Positions 63,492 to 64,000 of a DNA stretch of 64,000 bases are shown piece after piece. A program made the position numbers and the translations under genes. The stretch is taken from assembly GCF_004099695.1 (NCBI RefSeq), contig NZ_SCHL01000009.1, positions 62,001-126,000 on the forward strand, written 5' to 3'. The stretch comes from Methanosarcina sp. MSH10X1. Its GTDB lineage: Archaea > Halobacteriota > Methanosarcinia > Methanosarcinales > Methanosarcinaceae. Position 1 is the stretch's first letter. Each line of letters opens with the position of its first letter. The notes beneath the pieces are model-generated. The model had not been told where the DNA came from, made no database searches, and saw nothing but the letters and a program-made list of their open reading frames with translations.

Positions 63492-64000
63492 TTGAAAAAA
63501 GCAACCACAACTATTTTTATCTGTCTGCTGACAGTATCGTTAGTTTTTATCTCCGGATGTACTAATAATCAAGATAATTTAGCCCAAGGAAAGAATCCTG
63601 GGAACATAACAAATGAAACTCCAAACAAAAATGTTTCAGATAAAGAATATGCAAGCAACATAAATTCTCTTAAGCTTGAAAGGCAGAATTCTTTTTCCAA
63701 ATATTATAGTAAAGAAAATCCGCAGTTTGAAGCAAATGTTCCTTCTTATTCTTTGCCTATTGAAGCTTTCGAAATTTCAAATTATGATAATTTCACCCAG
63801 AAAATTCCCCTCACGAATGAAAGCAGGGATTTATTGTACAAAAATGGGTTTGTTGTGATTGAAAATGGAACTGAAAATCTGTTTACAGCAGGGCAGATAC
63901 TGGTAAATTATACTTACCGGGATCTGAAAGTAGCTGATATTCCTATCTTTATCACATCAGATTCTCTCCTTCATCTTTACCATATCCAGTTTGACGAGAC
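63492..64000 (+). CDS. DUF3160 lipoprotein (partial, runs off the window)
   Basis: The first 169 residues of a lipoprotein. TTG start after AGGGGT; signal peptide with lipobox FISGC (Cys at residue 23); a Asn/Lys-rich linker; then LPIEAFEISNYDNF, YKNGFVVIENGTENLFTAG, LKVADIPIFITSDSLLHLYH and IQFDE, the conserved start of DUF3160. DUF3160 proteins are large exported proteins of unknown function, common in Methanosarcina. 196 bp after the peptidase gene, possibly co-regulated. Confidence 0.85.
   Translation, partial: MKKATTTIFICLLTVSLVFISGCTNNQDNLAQGKNPGNITNETPNKNVSDKEYASNINSLKLERQNSFSKYYSKENPQFEANVPSYSLPIEAFEISNYDNFTQKIPLTNESRDLLYKNGFVVIENGTENLFTAGQILVNYTYRDLKVADIPIFITSDSLLHLYHIQFDE

Overview
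The window comes from a methanogenic archaeon of the genus Methanosarcina. The evidence is a complete F420H2 dehydrogenase (fpo) operon with its terminal fpoO gene, coenzyme F420 and methanofuran biosynthesis genes, a UPF0228-family protein, a DUF1724 methanogen regulator, TATA-box promoters, Shine-Dalgarno sites of the GGTGA/GGAGG type and AT-rich intergenic DNA. I cannot name the species from sequence alone.

Layout. Positions 1-5,400 are accessory DNA on the minus strand: a vapBC locus whose toxin is frameshifted, a beta-helix surface protein with a defective start, two degenerate copies of the fpoO 3' end, a small unknown membrane protein, a 90-bp inverted-repeat element and a Phd/RelE pair. 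Positions 5,400-15,700 (minus) are fpoA-B-C-D-H-I-J1-J2-K-L-M-N-O, the membrane complex that oxidises F420H2 and reduces methanophenazine while pumping protons. The input subunit fpoF is not here. After a 1-kb leader/promoter region, 16,700-24,700 (plus) carries a mini-ferredoxin with a CrtI-like flavoprotein, then cofG, cofH1, cofH2 and cofC for F420 synthesis, then a second mini-ferredoxin with a geranylgeranyl reductase. F420 manufacture, F420H2 oxidation and isoprenoid saturation therefore sit side by side.

Positions 25,200-31,200 (minus) hold two paralogous trkA-trkH potassium-uptake pairs. Positions 31,800-35,750 (minus) are grpE-dnaK-dnaJ. Positions 36,700-39,500 (plus) are mfnD-mfnF-mfnE of methanofuran synthesis, followed by a zinc-ribbon peptide gene, translation factor aEF1B and tRNA-Ala(CGC). 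Positions 40,800-47,200 contain a very large multi-PAS histidine kinase and two near-identical stand-alone receiver proteins. thiI and a giant TPR protein follow on the minus strand.

Positions 52,400-64,000 mix housekeeping genes (Nif3-like, DHH phosphoesterase, engB) with accessory ones: a decayed HD-domain gene, AT-rich tandem repeats around a small charged-protein gene, a PGF-CTERM surface protein, and a cluster of exported proteins (UPF0228, C39-like peptidase, DUF3160 lipoprotein) around a DUF1724 regulator. A duplicated ~330-bp promoter block lies upstream of two of these exported-protein genes.

Five places carry members of one dispersed, hairpin-rich repeat family (core AAGCCTTTT..AAAAGGCTT), including a 109-bp unit repeated three times beside trkH1. 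Several genes (cofG, trkH2, the PAS kinase, the beta-helix gene) lack ATG/GTG/TTG at the position where homology or the ribosome-binding site places the start.
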